A stretch of DNA of 64,000 bases. Origin: Arthrobacter citreus (GTDB taxonomy: Bacteria; Actinomycetota; Actinomycetes; Actinomycetales; Micrococcaceae). The DNA is taken from the NCBI RefSeq assembly GCF_009192745.1, contig NZ_VTFV01000006.1, positions 1 through 64,000 on the forward strand. Direction: 5' to 3'. The translations under genes and the position numbers were made by a program. Each line of letters opens with the position of its first letter. The stretch's first letter is position 1. Below are positions 23,280 to 35,247 of this stretch, in pieces. The notes beneath the pieces were generated by a model, which was given only the letters and a program-made list of their open reading frames with translations, ran no database searches and was not told where the DNA came from.

Positions 23280-25099
23280 GCACCGCCGTCGCCCCCGCAG
23301 CATCGACCCTCGACGCCGGGCACCTCACCCCGGAGACCTGGGCGGCCGCCAACCGGCACGTCGTCTGCAAGGCCCTCGCCGAGTTCTCGCACGAGCGGAT
23401 CCTCCAGCCCCAGCCCGCAGGCCCGGGCAGGTACCAGCTGACATCCGACGACGGCGCCGCCACCTATTCCTTCGAGGCGGACGTCCTTGAGCTGGAACAC
23501 TGGAGCATCCTGCCCCAGAGCATCCTCCGCTCCGTCAACGGACGCGGCACCGCCTTGGACGCGCTGGTCTTCATCACCGAATTCGCGCGCACGCTGGGAA
23601 TCAGCGAGGCCATGCTGCCGGTCTACCTGGAGGAAATTTCCAGCACCCTGGCTTCCCACGCCTACAAGCACAGCGGCTCCTTCCACACCTCGGAAAAACT
23701 GGCGGCCGGCATAACCGGCGGCGCTGATCCAGCAGTGGACTTCCAGGCCGTCGAAGCGTCCATGACCGAAGGGCACCCGTGCTTCGTGGCCAACAACGGA
23801 AGGCTGGGATTCGGGCTGCATGACTACCTTTCCTACGCGCCTGAAACCGGTGCCGGCGTCCGGCTGCACTGGATTGCCGTCCGGAAGGACCGCGCCCGAT
23901 TCACCTCGGTGTCCGGTCTGGACTACGGGACGCTCATGCACTCCGAGCTGGATGCCGGCGTGCAGGCAGGATTCGAATCCGCGCTCCGGGCACTGGATCT
24001 GGGCCCCGGAGACTACCTGCTGATGCCCGTGCATCCCTGGCAGTGGGAGAACAAGCTCAGCGTCACCTTCGCCGCGGAGGTTGCCCGGCGGCACATTGTG
24101 CATCTCGGTCCATCCGAGGATGTGTATCAGGCGCAGCAGTCCATCCGGACGTTCTTCAACCGCAGCGAGCCCGCCCGCTGCTACGTCAAGACCGCGCTCT
24201 CAGTGGTGAATATGGGCTTTATGCGCGGTCTTTCCGCCGAATACATGGTCTCCACTCCGGCCATCAACGAATGGGTGGACGAGCTGGTCCGCGCCGATTC
24301 AGTGCTGGCGGGCACCGGCTTCCAGATCCTTCGCGAAACCGCTGCCATCGGCTACACCAACCCGTATTACGACGCCGCTGCCCCCAAGGGTTCTCCGTAC
24401 CGGAAAATGCTGGCGGCACTGTGGCGGGAAAGCCCGATGGACCGGCTGGAGCCCGGGGAACAACTGGCGACTATGGCTTCGCTGCTGCACAGGGACCAGG
24501 CCGGCATCCCGTTCGTTTCGGCGCTCATCCGGCGCTCCGGTCTCCCGGCGCGCCGCTGGCTTATGGAGTATCTCCACACCTACCTGGTACCGGTCCTGCA
24601 CTGCTTCTATGCGTACCGGCTGGCCTTCATGCCGCACGGCGAGAACCTGATCCTGGTTCTCAGGAACGGGGTGCCGGTCCGGGCGCTGATGAAGGATATC
24701 GGCGAAGAGATCATCGTGATGGCGGACAAAATGGAGCTTCCACGGGACGTGGCACGCATCCGCGTGGACGTGCCGGCTGAGGAGCAGGTGCTCTCCATCT
24801 ACACCGACGTGATCGACTGCTTCTTCCGCTTCCTCGCTGCCGTCCTCCACGAGGACGGACAGCTTACGCAGGATGAGTTTTGGGACACTGTCGCGGAAGT
24901 GGTTCGCGCATACCAGGCTGAACGCCCAGAACTTGCCGAAGACTTCGCAGCCCATGATCTCTTCGCCGCCGATTTTGCCCGTTCCTGCCTCAACCGGCTG
25001 CAACTGCGCAATAACCAGCAGATGCTGGACATTGCGGATCCGTCAGGCGGGCTGCAGTTCTCCGGCAGGCTGCTCAATCCCCTGGCCGGCCGGCGGTAG
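23276..25099 (+). CDS. desD: NRPS-independent siderophore synthetase, DesD-type (IucA/IucC family)
   Basis: A 607-residue NIS synthetase matching the usual length of DesD. Family blocks include AYKHSGSFHTSEK, GHPCFVANNGRLGFG, MPVHPWQWENKLSVTF, QQSIRTFFN and MPHGENLILVLRNGVPVRALMKDIGE, plus an FhuF-like ferric reductase fold in the C-terminal half. It adenylates the terminal carboxylate and joins hydroxamate units, with trimerisation and cyclisation in the known enzyme. Last gene of the operon; a hairpin follows at 25117. No siderophore transporter is adjacent. Confidence 0.88.
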   Translation: MSTAVAPAASTLDAGHLTPETWAAANRHVVCKALAEFSHERILQPQPAGPGRYQLTSDDGAATYSFEADVLELEHWSILPQSILRSVNGRGTALDALVFITEFARTLGISEAMLPVYLEEISSTLASHAYKHSGSFHTSEKLAAGITGGADPAVDFQAVEASMTEGHPCFVANNGRLGFGLHDYLSYAPETGAGVRLHWIAVRKDRARFTSVSGLDYGTLMHSELDAGVQAGFESALRALDLGPGDYLLMPVHPWQWENKLSVTFAAEVARRHIVHLGPSEDVYQAQQSIRTFFNRSEPARCYVKTALSVVNMGFMRGLSAEYMVSTPAINEWVDELVRADSVLAGTGFQILRETAAIGYTNPYYDAAAPKGSPYRKMLAALWRESPMDRLEPGEQLATMASLLHRDQAGIPFVSALIRRSGLPARRWLMEYLHTYLVPVLHCFYAYRLAFMPHGENLILVLRNGVPVRALMKDIGEEIIVMADKMELPRDVARIRVDVPAEEQVLSIYTDVIDCFFRFLAAVLHEDGQLTQDEFWDTVAEVVRAYQAERPELAEDFAAHDLFAADFARSCLNRLQLRNNQQMLDIADPSGGLQFSGRLLNPLAGRR

Positions 25100-25116
25100 A
25101 AGCTTTTCCTGGAGGG

Positions 25117-25156
25117 GTGGGCTGCGCGGGAAGGGGGATTCCTGGACGCAGCCCAC
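25117..25156 (+). terminator. Probable terminator of the des operon
   Basis: Perfect 10-bp arms GTGGGCTGCG (25117-25126) and CGCAGCCCAC (25147-25156), 18 bases after the desD stop. There is no clear T run, so termination strength is uncertain. The following roughly 230 bp up to 25394 hold no gene that I can see. Confidence 0.5.
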
Positions 25157-25394
25157 CTGTCTCTGGTCCGTCCGTGGCCCCCGTCCTAGAGTGCCGGCAG
25201 CCTCGAGCGGCTGCCGAGACCGCAGGACGAGACGCAGGTCAGGGAGGGATGTCATGCAGTGTGCGTCACACCAAAGTAACCTAAGTCCAAACTTGCACTC
25301 AATTCAACAGTGCCTGTTGACCTGCGGTAGCGCCCCCTGGAGAACCGTGAGACCAACCCCTGGGAATTTTGGGGAAAGCCGGGAGATCCAGCCA

Positions 25395-25504
25395 GCTCAG
25401 CGAAGCGCCGACCCCCGGGCCTGCCGCTCAGCGCAGCGCCGACCCCCGGGCCTGCCGCTCAGCGCAGCGCCGACCCCCGGGCCTGCTGCTCAGCGCAGCG
25501 CCGA
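25395..25504. repeat. 31-bp minisatellite overlapping the acyl-CoA dehydrogenase 3' end
   Basis: Units start at 25395, 25426, 25457 and 25488, each exactly 31 bp apart, with core GCTCAGCGCAGCGCCGACCC followed by CCGGGCCTGCC. The fourth, partial unit contains the stop codon (25490-25492) and last four sense codons (S-A-L-R) of the dehydrogenase gene, so the array appears to be made from that gene's end. Confidence 0.88.
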
Positions 25505-26674
25505 GACCCCCGTGATCTCCCGCCCCGCGATCAGCGTATTGATCTCGTACGTCCCCTCATACGTGTAGATAGCTTCGGCGTCAGCGAAGATCCTGGCCAT
25601 CCGGTAGTCGGAGACAATTCCGTTGCCGCCCAGCAGGCTGCGTCCCAGCGAGACCGTTTCACGCATCAGGGCGCTGGCGTAGGACTTCGCCAGCGCAGCC
25701 CGGGCCATGTCCCCGCGGGCCGTTCCGTCGTCGGACACAGCGCCGTAGCCGCCCTGTTCCAGCTCGCTGACGCGGGCCAGCATACCGGTGGACGCCACAA
25801 CGTTGCCCTGCATCCGCACCAGCTGCTGCTGCACCAGCTGGAAGGACGCCAGCGGCCGCCCGAACTGCATGCGATCGACGGCGTAGGCGCGGGCGACGTC
25901 GAACGCGGCCAGCTGCTGGCCCACCGCCTGCCAGCCCACCATGATCCGCGAACCGCGCAGCAGGTGCTTAATGTCCTCGAAACTCTCGATTCCGGCGAGC
26001 CGGTCAGCTTCCCGAACGCGGACGTCCGTCAGCTCAATGTCGGCATTCTGCACGGTGCGCAGCGCCGTCTTGTTCTCGATCCGGGTGCGCTTGATCCCTG
26101 GCAATGATGCGTCCAGGAGGAAGCCCCTGATCTTGCCCGTCTCCGGTTCCCGCGCCCAGCACAGCATCCAGTCGCAGAACGTGCCGTTGCCAATCCATCG
26201 TTTACTTCCGTTCAGGATCCAGTCTTCACCCTCGCGCACCGCCATGGTTGCCATCCCGCCGGCGACGTCGGAGCCGTGGTCAGGCTCGGTGAGGGCGAAG
26301 GCTCCGGTGATCTTCAGCGACTGCGCATCAGCCAGGAGCCTCTCCTTCTGCTCCTCGGATCCGAAAGCATGGAGTCCCTCCACGAACAGGTCGTGGTGGA
26401 CCATAAAGAAGGTCGCGATGGAGGTATCGGCACGGGTCATCTCCGCAATCACCAGGCCGGCGAACAGCGGACTGTATCCGCGCTGCACCGGCGTGGACAG
26501 GCCGAGCGACGCCAGGCCGGGCAGCAGTTCCACCGGGAACCGCGCTTCATCCCACCAGCCGCCGGCGTGCGGAAGCACCTCGGCAGCGAGGAAGGAACGC
26601 AGCTCAGCCAGCTTGGCTGTCTCCTCGGGACTCAGCAGCTGTTCGAAATTGAAAAAGTCGGCGTCGGGGAGCAT
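25490..26674 (-). CDS. Acyl-CoA dehydrogenase family protein
   Basis: A 394-residue flavoprotein that oxidises an acyl-CoA at the alpha-beta bond. It has the ALTEPDHGSDVAGG FAD/substrate signature, FVEGLHAFGSEEQKERLL, QFGRPLASFQLVQQQLV and the C-terminal YTYEGTYEINTLIAGREITG with the catalytic glutamate (EGT). The overall pattern is closest to the glutaryl-CoA dehydrogenase-like group. I start at ATG 26674, which has AGGG 7 bases upstream; a GTG at 26680 sits directly on that site. It is 9 bp after the SDR gene, so an operon. Its 3' end is part of a minisatellite. Confidence 0.85.
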   Translation of the reverse strand: MLPDADFFNFEQLLSPEETAKLAELRSFLAAEVLPHAGGWWDEARFPVELLPGLASLGLSTPVQRGYSPLFAGLVIAEMTRADTSIATFFMVHHDLFVEGLHAFGSEEQKERLLADAQSLKITGAFALTEPDHGSDVAGGMATMAVREGEDWILNGSKRWIGNGTFCDWMLCWAREPETGKIRGFLLDASLPGIKRTRIENKTALRTVQNADIELTDVRVREADRLAGIESFEDIKHLLRGSRIMVGWQAVGQQLAAFDVARAYAVDRMQFGRPLASFQLVQQQLVRMQGNVVASTGMLARVSELEQGGYGAVSDDGTARGDMARAALAKSYASALMRETVSLGRSLLGGNGIVSDYRMARIFADAEAIYTYEGTYEINTLIAGREITGVSALR

Positions 26675-26683
26675 CGGCACGCC

Positions 26684-27460
26684 CTATTTCGGCCCCATCC
26701 GAATCGCTCCGTCAAGCCGGATGGTTTCACCGTTCAGCATCGAATTGCCAATGATGTGGTCTACCAGGGAGGCGTATTCATCCGGCCGGCCCAGCCGGGA
26801 TGGGTGCGGTATCTGCGCAGCCAGCGAGTCCTGCGCGTCCTGCGGCAGTCCGGCCACCATGGGGGTTTCGAAAATACCGGGGGCGATCGTCACCACGCGG
26901 ATCAGGTGGCGCGCCAGTTCGCGTGCCAGCGGAAGGGTCATGGCAGCCACTCCACCCTTCGACGCCGAGTAGGCCGGCTGCCCGATCTGCCCGTCGAAGG
27001 CCGCTACCGACGCGGTGTTGATGATGACGCCGCGCTCGGAGGTCCCGCCGTCATCCGTCACCGGCTCGGTTTCCGCCATGGCCGCGGCAGCCAGCCGGGT
27101 CACGTTGAAGGTGCCCACCAGGTTTACCTGGATGACCCGGTTGAAATCCTCCAGCGGCAGGACACCGTTGCGGCCCAGGACCTTACCCGGCGTGCCGATC
27201 CCGGCACAGTTCACCGCTACCCGCAGCGGTGCTGCCGCCATGGCAGCTTCCACCGCACCCTGCATCTGCTCGGGGTCCGTCACGTCTTCCGGGACAAAGT
27301 GCGCGTTGTCCCCCAGTTCACCGGCGTAGGCGAGCCCGCCGGAGGAAGGCAGGTCAACCAGCACCACTTCCGCTCCGGCATCGATGAGCCGGCGGGCCGT
27401 AGCCCGTCCGAGTCCGGAAGCTGCTCCCGTGACGATGGCCGAAGCACCGGATAGCTGCAT
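26684..27460 (-). CDS. SDR family oxidoreductase (3-hydroxyacyl-CoA dehydrogenase type 2-like)
   Basis: A 258-residue classical SDR. The nucleotide motif is [13 protein letters not shown] (residues 11-23), with NCAGIGTP (about 88), the catalytic Ser in [15 protein letters not shown] and YSASKGG (Tyr and Lys, about 168-172). The insertion [20 protein letters not shown] resembles HSD10-type enzymes that act on 3-hydroxyacyl-CoA. With the downstream acyl-CoA dehydrogenase it suggests two steps of a beta-oxidation-like route. AGGAGG lies 6 bases before ATG. Confidence 0.85.
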   Translation of the reverse strand: MQLSGASAIVTGAASGLGRATARRLIDAGAEVVLVDLPSSGGLAYAGELGDNAHFVPEDVTDPEQMQGAVEAAMAAAPLRVAVNCAGIGTPGKVLGRNGVLPLEDFNRVIQVNLVGTFNVTRLAAAAMAETEPVTDDGGTSERGVIINTASVAAFDGQIGQPAYSASKGGVAAMTLPLARELARHLIRVVTIAPGIFETPMVAGLPQDAQDSLAAQIPHPSRLGRPDEYASLVDHIIGNSMLNGETIRLDGAIRMGPK

Positions 27461-27616
27461 GTGGTTCCTCCTGGGTCAGGACTGTTGGGGTGCGCCTGGG
27501 CGCGTACGGTCCCACGAGCCTACTGTGACTGCCGGCACACCGCATCCTTCGAAGGCCTGTTCCGTGGGTGCGGGAGACGGTGACGCTGCGGGGCAGCCCG
27601 GACTATGGTGGGTCGC

Positions 27617-28735
27617 ATGCCCGCAGCACAGACCGTCCGCCACGCCGAGCTGCGCGCCGACACCGCAGCCCACTCGGTGACAACCGCTTTTGGCGGCAGG
27701 TTCCTGGGCCTGCCGCGCACGCACCTGGGCGCTGTCCGCGCACCGCAGCCGCTGCCCCGCGGCGTCGGGCACTGGCATTACTGGTGGCAGGCACACTACG
27801 TGGACGTCCTCGTGGACACCGGCCTGCGCAGCCGGGCGCCGGTGGCCGGGTCCGATCCGATTGTGCTGGCCGAACAGGTGGTCCGGACCATCCGGATCCG
27901 CAACGGCGGCCGGTTTACGAACTCCTATTTCGACGATATGGCGTGGCTGGCGCTGGCCGCCCTGCGCCTGGACACCCTGCCCGGGCCGCCGCGCGGCAAT
28001 AAGCCCCGCCACCAGGGCCTGCGGGAGTCACTGGGGCGGGCACTGCGTTCGGGCCACACCCCGGATCTGGGCGGCGGCGTCTGGTGGAACCGTTCCCGGA
28101 ACTTCAAGAACACCCCGGCCACGGCTCCCGCGGCCCTGTTTTTCGCACGCACCGGCGAGCGCGAACGCGCGCAGGAGCTGGTGGACTGGTTAAATGCTGA
28201 GCTGCTCGACCCCGGGAACGGGCTCTATTACGACGGCGTGCGGCAGTCCGCAGCCGGCGCGGTCCTTGAACGGGCGCACTTCACGTACAACCAGGGGCCG
28301 GCGCTGGGGGCATTGCTGGAGCTGGGCGGCGAGGCAAACCTGCAGCGGGCCGCTGAGCTGATCCGTGCCACGTCCCGTCGCCTGGTTGCCGACGGCGGCA
28401 CCGGGCCGCTGCTGCGCACCCACGGCAGCGGCGACGGCGGACTGTTCACCGGCATCCTGTGCCGCTACCTCGCCGAAGCAGCCGCCGCCCCGACTTTGGA
28501 CTCCGATTCACGCCGGACGGCAGGGGTGCTGGTCACCGAGCTGGCGGACAGGCTTTGGAAAGGCCGGGCAGTCCGGAACAACCTGGCGGTGTTCCCGTCC
28601 GACCCCCGCAGCACCGCGGATGAGGGTTATCCCCCGGGCACCGGCGCCGAGCTTTCCACCCAGCTCCAGGCCTGGATGGTCCTGGAGGCGGCCCTGCGCG
28701 TCGTGCGGCTGGAGGCCGATCCCCAGGCGGACTGA
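27617..28735 (+). CDS. Glycoside hydrolase family 76 protein
   Basis: About 372 residues of an (alpha/alpha)6-barrel protein. The catalytic double aspartate of GH76 is in SYFDDMAWLALAALRL (about 100-115), with further family blocks GGGVWWNRSRNFKNTPATAPAAL and GLYYDGV, then FTYNQGPALGALLEL. GH76 enzymes are endo-alpha-1,6-mannanases. No signal peptide is visible, so this member appears cytoplasmic, which is unusual for acting on polymer. I prefer ATG 27617 (GGTGGG 5 bases upstream); ATG 27605 is also in frame. Confidence 0.8.
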   Translation: MPAAQTVRHAELRADTAAHSVTTAFGGRFLGLPRTHLGAVRAPQPLPRGVGHWHYWWQAHYVDVLVDTGLRSRAPVAGSDPIVLAEQVVRTIRIRNGGRFTNSYFDDMAWLALAALRLDTLPGPPRGNKPRHQGLRESLGRALRSGHTPDLGGGVWWNRSRNFKNTPATAPAALFFARTGERERAQELVDWLNAELLDPGNGLYYDGVRQSAAGAVLERAHFTYNQGPALGALLELGGEANLQRAAELIRATSRRLVADGGTGPLLRTHGSGDGGLFTGILCRYLAEAAAAPTLDSDSRRTAGVLVTELADRLWKGRAVRNNLAVFPSDPRSTADEGYPPGTGAELSTQLQAWMVLEAALRVVRLEADPQAD

Positions 28736-28746
28736 ACCCCTGGGTC

Positions 28747-29625
28747 CTAGGTGCCTGCAGCCTTGAGCGGATGCTGCGAGGCCGCCGTGTGCGGATCCAG
28801 GTCTGCGAGGGTAAGCAGGTGCTGGGGATGCTGCGGAAGGGGAAAGGACCGCTCCGTGTTCAGGTTCCGGTCTACCCGGAGGATCTCGCCGGAGTCCATC
28901 ATCCGCCAGTTCGGATTTTCGTCCATCCGCTCGGTGGCGACAAGCACCGAGGGGGTCCGGTTCTGTTCCATCTCATCGCTCTTCATGCTGATCCGAGCGG
29001 TGTTCTTGCCGCGGTGCGGATCGTCGGCACTTTCCTGCAGGACATAGAGCGGGTGTGTGTCCGGGTACCGCACCGCCCACAGCTCCGATTCCGTGGAGAG
29101 GACGAGGTTCACGGCGTAGAGCCGCAGGTTCTCAGCAACCCAGGTGACCGCCTGGGTGATGGCATCCCCCAGGTCACCGCCGTTGTGGCGGGCAATGCCG
29201 GTGATGAGGGCGAAGACCCGCTCGCTGTCAGTCTGCCCCTGGACAAGGCCCAGAACTTCCAGGGACCGCAGCCGGTCATCGAGCACGTCCAGGTCCTCCA
29301 CCACTCCGTTGTGGGCGAGCAGCCGGTTATCCTGCAGGAACGGATGCGTATTCACCAGGGTGTTCCCCCCGGTGCTGGCGTACCGGACATGGGCAACGAA
29401 TGTACTGCCGTCCAGCGTCCGGGCTGCCGAGGCGTAGGCACGGTCCTCGTAGGCCGCCACGGGCGCCTTGTCCACTACGGGTTTGCCGCCGGGATCGAAC
29501 ACACCGATCCCGAAACCGTCCGCCATCCGCCGGCTTTGCTCGGCCAGGCTGTCCGGAGCGGTGAGCAGCCAAAACGTGGCATGGACGGGCTTGGGACCTG
29601 CATGCATTCCGAAAAGCCGGCACAT
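28747..29625 (-). CDS. Class II glutamine amidotransferase (YafJ-like)
   Basis: A 292-residue Ntn-type amidotransferase beginning MCRLFGMHAG, where Cys2 becomes the N-terminal nucleophile. FVAHVRYASTG, NTHPFLQDNRLLAHNGVVED and QTDSERVFALI are the glutamine-binding and oxyanion motifs of the GATase_6/YafJ family. There is no fused synthase domain, so the acceptor is unknown. An AGGAGT ribosome site precedes ATG. It starts 10 bp after the YdeI gene stop, probably one transcript. Confidence 0.85.
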   Translation of the reverse strand: MCRLFGMHAGPKPVHATFWLLTAPDSLAEQSRRMADGFGIGVFDPGGKPVVDKAPVAAYEDRAYASAARTLDGSTFVAHVRYASTGGNTLVNTHPFLQDNRLLAHNGVVEDLDVLDDRLRSLEVLGLVQGQTDSERVFALITGIARHNGGDLGDAITQAVTWVAENLRLYAVNLVLSTESELWAVRYPDTHPLYVLQESADDPHRGKNTARISMKSDEMEQNRTPSVLVATERMDENPNWRMMDSGEILRVDRNLNTERSFPLPQHPQHLLTLADLDPHTAASQHPLKAAGT

Positions 29626-29634
29626 GGTGGACTC

Positions 29635-30228
29635 CTACTCTGGCATCCGCTTCTGCGGATAGAAGGTCTCACGGCGGCTGAGCATGTCCACGAAGCGGGC
29701 AATGTTCCGCTCCCGGGCTGCTTCCGTCTTGAGCTGGCCCAGCCGGTAGGCCAGGGCAAAGCGGTTCTGCGAACTGAGTACGTCGAACATTGCCTGGGCG
29801 CTCGCATTGGCGGCGATCGCGTCCAGCAGGTCCTGCGGCACCTCTGCCGTGGCCGGTCCGGCATAGGCGGCATCCCACCGGCCGTCGGACTTGGCTGACT
29901 CCACGGCGTCGCGCCCGGAGGGGTGCAGCCGGCCGGCGGCTTCCAGCCGGGCAATATGCCCCACATTGCGCAGCGACCAGGCGCTCCGCGGGCCGCGCCG
30001 GGTGTAGCGCTGCAGATAGGTTTCCTCGTCACGCCGTGCTGCCTGGCCGTCAATCCAGCCGAAGCAAAGGGCCTCGTCCAGGGCAGCCTGATACGTCAGG
30101 GCGGTGGTACTCCCGCCTTTCTTCCCAAGGACCAGCCAGACCCCGGCGGAGCGCAGATGATGCTCACCCAGCCAGTCCCGCCATGCCGCAGCATTCGGGA
30201 GCAGCAGCTCCGACAGCTCGGTCTCCAT
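29635..30228 (-). CDS. YdeI/OmpD-associated family protein
   Basis: A 197-residue cytoplasmic protein. It has WLVLGKKGGSTTALTYQAALDEALCFGWIDGQ, RYTRRGPRSAWSLRNVGHI, and the C-terminal helix region DAIAANASAQAMFDVLSSQNRFALAYRLGQLKTEAARERNI. These are the conserved blocks of the YdeI family, linked in other bacteria to stress and antimicrobial-peptide tolerance without a known biochemical activity. First gene of the pair with the amidotransferase. Confidence 0.85.
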   Translation of the reverse strand: METELSELLLPNAAAWRDWLGEHHLRSAGVWLVLGKKGGSTTALTYQAALDEALCFGWIDGQAARRDEETYLQRYTRRGPRSAWSLRNVGHIARLEAAGRLHPSGRDAVESAKSDGRWDAAYAGPATAEVPQDLLDAIAANASAQAMFDVLSSQNRFALAYRLGQLKTEAARERNIARFVDMLSRRETFYPQKRMPE

Positions 30229-30344
30229 GCGCTCAATCGTAGGCTTCCGCCGGGCGCCCTGATAGATCCGGATGCAGTTCAGCCCTCGGCCGAAGCGGAG
30301 CGCGCCGAATGACTCGGTGTCCGGCTTTGGGGTAGAACACTGCT

Positions 30345-30884
30345 ATGAACGTTCGCACTCCTGACCCGTATCCCGGCTGGCTTTCGGAAGAGGACCTGCA
30401 CGAAGCACGGCAGCGCCTTCCCATGGTCTACGTAGAAGCCGTTCCGGTGCGGTGCGACCCGCTGGGGTATGTCACCGAGGTGGGCCTGCTGCTGCAGGCA
30501 ACCCCTGAGGGAAAAATGGTGCGGACGTTCGTTTCCGGCCGCGTGATGTACCGCGAAACCATCCGCGCTGCCCTGCTGCGCCACCTCGAGAAGGACCTCG
30601 GGCCCATGGCACTGCCGCAGCTGCCGCCCAGCCTGGCACCGTTCGCCGTCGCTGAGTACTTCCCGTCGCCGTCGCAGACCGGCCTCACTGACGAGCGCCA
30701 GCACGCCGTCGCGCTGGCCTACCTGATCCCGGTGACTGGCGAATGCGATCCGCGGCAGGATGCACTGGAACTGTCCTGGCTTACTCCCGAGGAAGCTCTC
30801 AGCCCGGCCATCTACTCCGAGTTTTCCGGCGGGCGCGGCGACCTGCTCCGTCAGGCCCTGGCGTCGGCGGGCTGGGGCCGGTAG
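30345..30884 (+). CDS. Nudix-fold family protein (DUF4916-like) with altered Nudix box
   Basis: A protein of 179 residues. The stretch GRVMYRETIRAALL, then RHLEKDLG, aligns with the Nudix box G-x5-E-x7-R-E-U-x-E-E-x-G-U, but the RE and EE positions read RH and KD. Two or three metal-binding glutamates are therefore missing. The start MNVRTPDPYPGWLSEEDL and the DDLGPM-type linker fit the DUF4916/Nudix family of actinobacteria. It may bind a nucleotide-like ligand without hydrolysing it, or use different residues. Confidence 0.75.
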   Translation: MNVRTPDPYPGWLSEEDLHEARQRLPMVYVEAVPVRCDPLGYVTEVGLLLQATPEGKMVRTFVSGRVMYRETIRAALLRHLEKDLGPMALPQLPPSLAPFAVAEYFPSPSQTGLTDERQHAVALAYLIPVTGECDPRQDALELSWLTPEEALSPAIYSEFSGGRGDLLRQALASAGWGR

Positions 30885-30938
30885 GCGCTAACCTACGTTT
30901 ATATACTGGGGCCGAGCTTCGAGCGCTAAGGAAAAGCC

Positions 30939-31807
30939 ATGTCGATGAGTGTGCCGGATAAGTATGCCTTCCGGGTCAATGCCGAACTGCTTGTACCGGG
31001 CCAGAAGGTGGTCCTGGATGAGCTGACCCTGGCACCTGTGGCAGCCATCCGCATCGAAGAGGACGACCTGGGGAATCCCGCCCTGGTCATCGCTGACCTG
31101 GAGGACGGTGAGGTCCTGCGGATTGCCTACGGGTCTGCCGTGCGGGTGGCGGCACCGGCACCGGAAAAGAACGCCGCTGAAGCGGTCCGCAGCATTCCCA
31201 CAGAGGAAGAGACCTACGCCGCCGTCCTGGCCGCGGCCGAAGCCGCCCATCCGGAGGACCGCGCGGTCAAGGAACTCGTCACCAGGCTTAGCCGGGGCCT
31301 GAACGTCAAGGCCGGAAGCAACCTCCAGGACGTGCGCGACCTTGCCCACACCCTCTACGTGGACCTGGGGGACGCAGAGAATGCCCTGGCTGTCTGTTCC
31401 CTGATTACGGGGCTTGGTTTCGACGGCAACTACGGCCGCTGGAACTGGATCCAGGGAGCGCTCGCGCTGGCCGCCCAGATTACCCACGAGTCGGGTGACC
31501 TGGAGGCTTCGGCAGCGTTTGCCCAGGCCGTCCGGGCCGGAGACAATGCCGAATCGGATCCGCTTAAGGCCAAGCTGTCCGCCGAACTGCTGCAGCGCCA
31601 GCTCAATGAGCCGAACCTCTACGACCGTGAAGTCCAGCGCGCCGCGGAGGCCGGCGACGAGCACAGCGAACGGGACTGGCGGATCCTGCGCCTGAACACG
31701 CTGCTGTACCTGCGCGCCCACGGCGGGTCGCAGAGCTATTCCGACGCCGAACTCCAGCGGCGCATCCGCACTGAACTCAGCGCCGTGCGCGGCCTGAACC
31801 TGGACCT

Positions 31808-31811
<4 letters not shown>
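30939..31811 (+). CDS. Conserved hypothetical protein (DUF6707-like)
   Basis: A 290-residue soluble protein. Residues 10-75 are strand-rich (LLVPGQKVVLDELTLAPVAAIR, with VLRIAYGSAVRV), and residues 90-290 are helical with a TPR-like pattern (DVRDLAHTLYVDLGDAENALAVCSLITGLG). It resembles a family I know from Arthrobacter genomes as DUF6707, but the match is from memory. The ribosome site is AAGGAAA. Its stop shares CTAG with the convergent FUSC gene. Confidence 0.65.
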
Positions 31812-35059
<3,248 letters not shown>

Positions 35060-35181
35060 GGATTTCCCGTTTCGGTTTAGTGGTTCGCCTGGGCTCCCGC
35101 CCGGCTGTATTAGCACTTGCCCGCTGTCCCGGGCGGCCCTCCTGAGGACCAGCGTCAATTCTGCCACGTTTTTGGTGCCGT

Positions 35182-35209
35182 CACATTTTTGAACGTGTTC
35201 AAAAATGTG
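35182..35209. promoter_or_regulatory. Palindromic operator upstream of the TetR gene
   Basis: Perfect 13-bp arms CACATTTTTGAAC (35182-35194) and GTTCAAAAATGTG (35197-35209) around GT. The site is AT-rich against a GC-rich background, and lies 38 bp before the TetR start and 123 bp before the divergent VUT start. Probable autoregulatory operator for the adjacent regulator. Confidence 0.8.
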
Positions 35210-35247
35210 CTCTAATGTCCCGGTAGGCAACTTGGAACAGGGGATCG

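Noticed and set aside
22931-24103. Long minus-strand open frame opposite desC/desD (390 codons)
   Set aside because: Lies entirely within the siderophore genes; Gly/Val-rich composition typical of antisense frames in GC-rich DNA.
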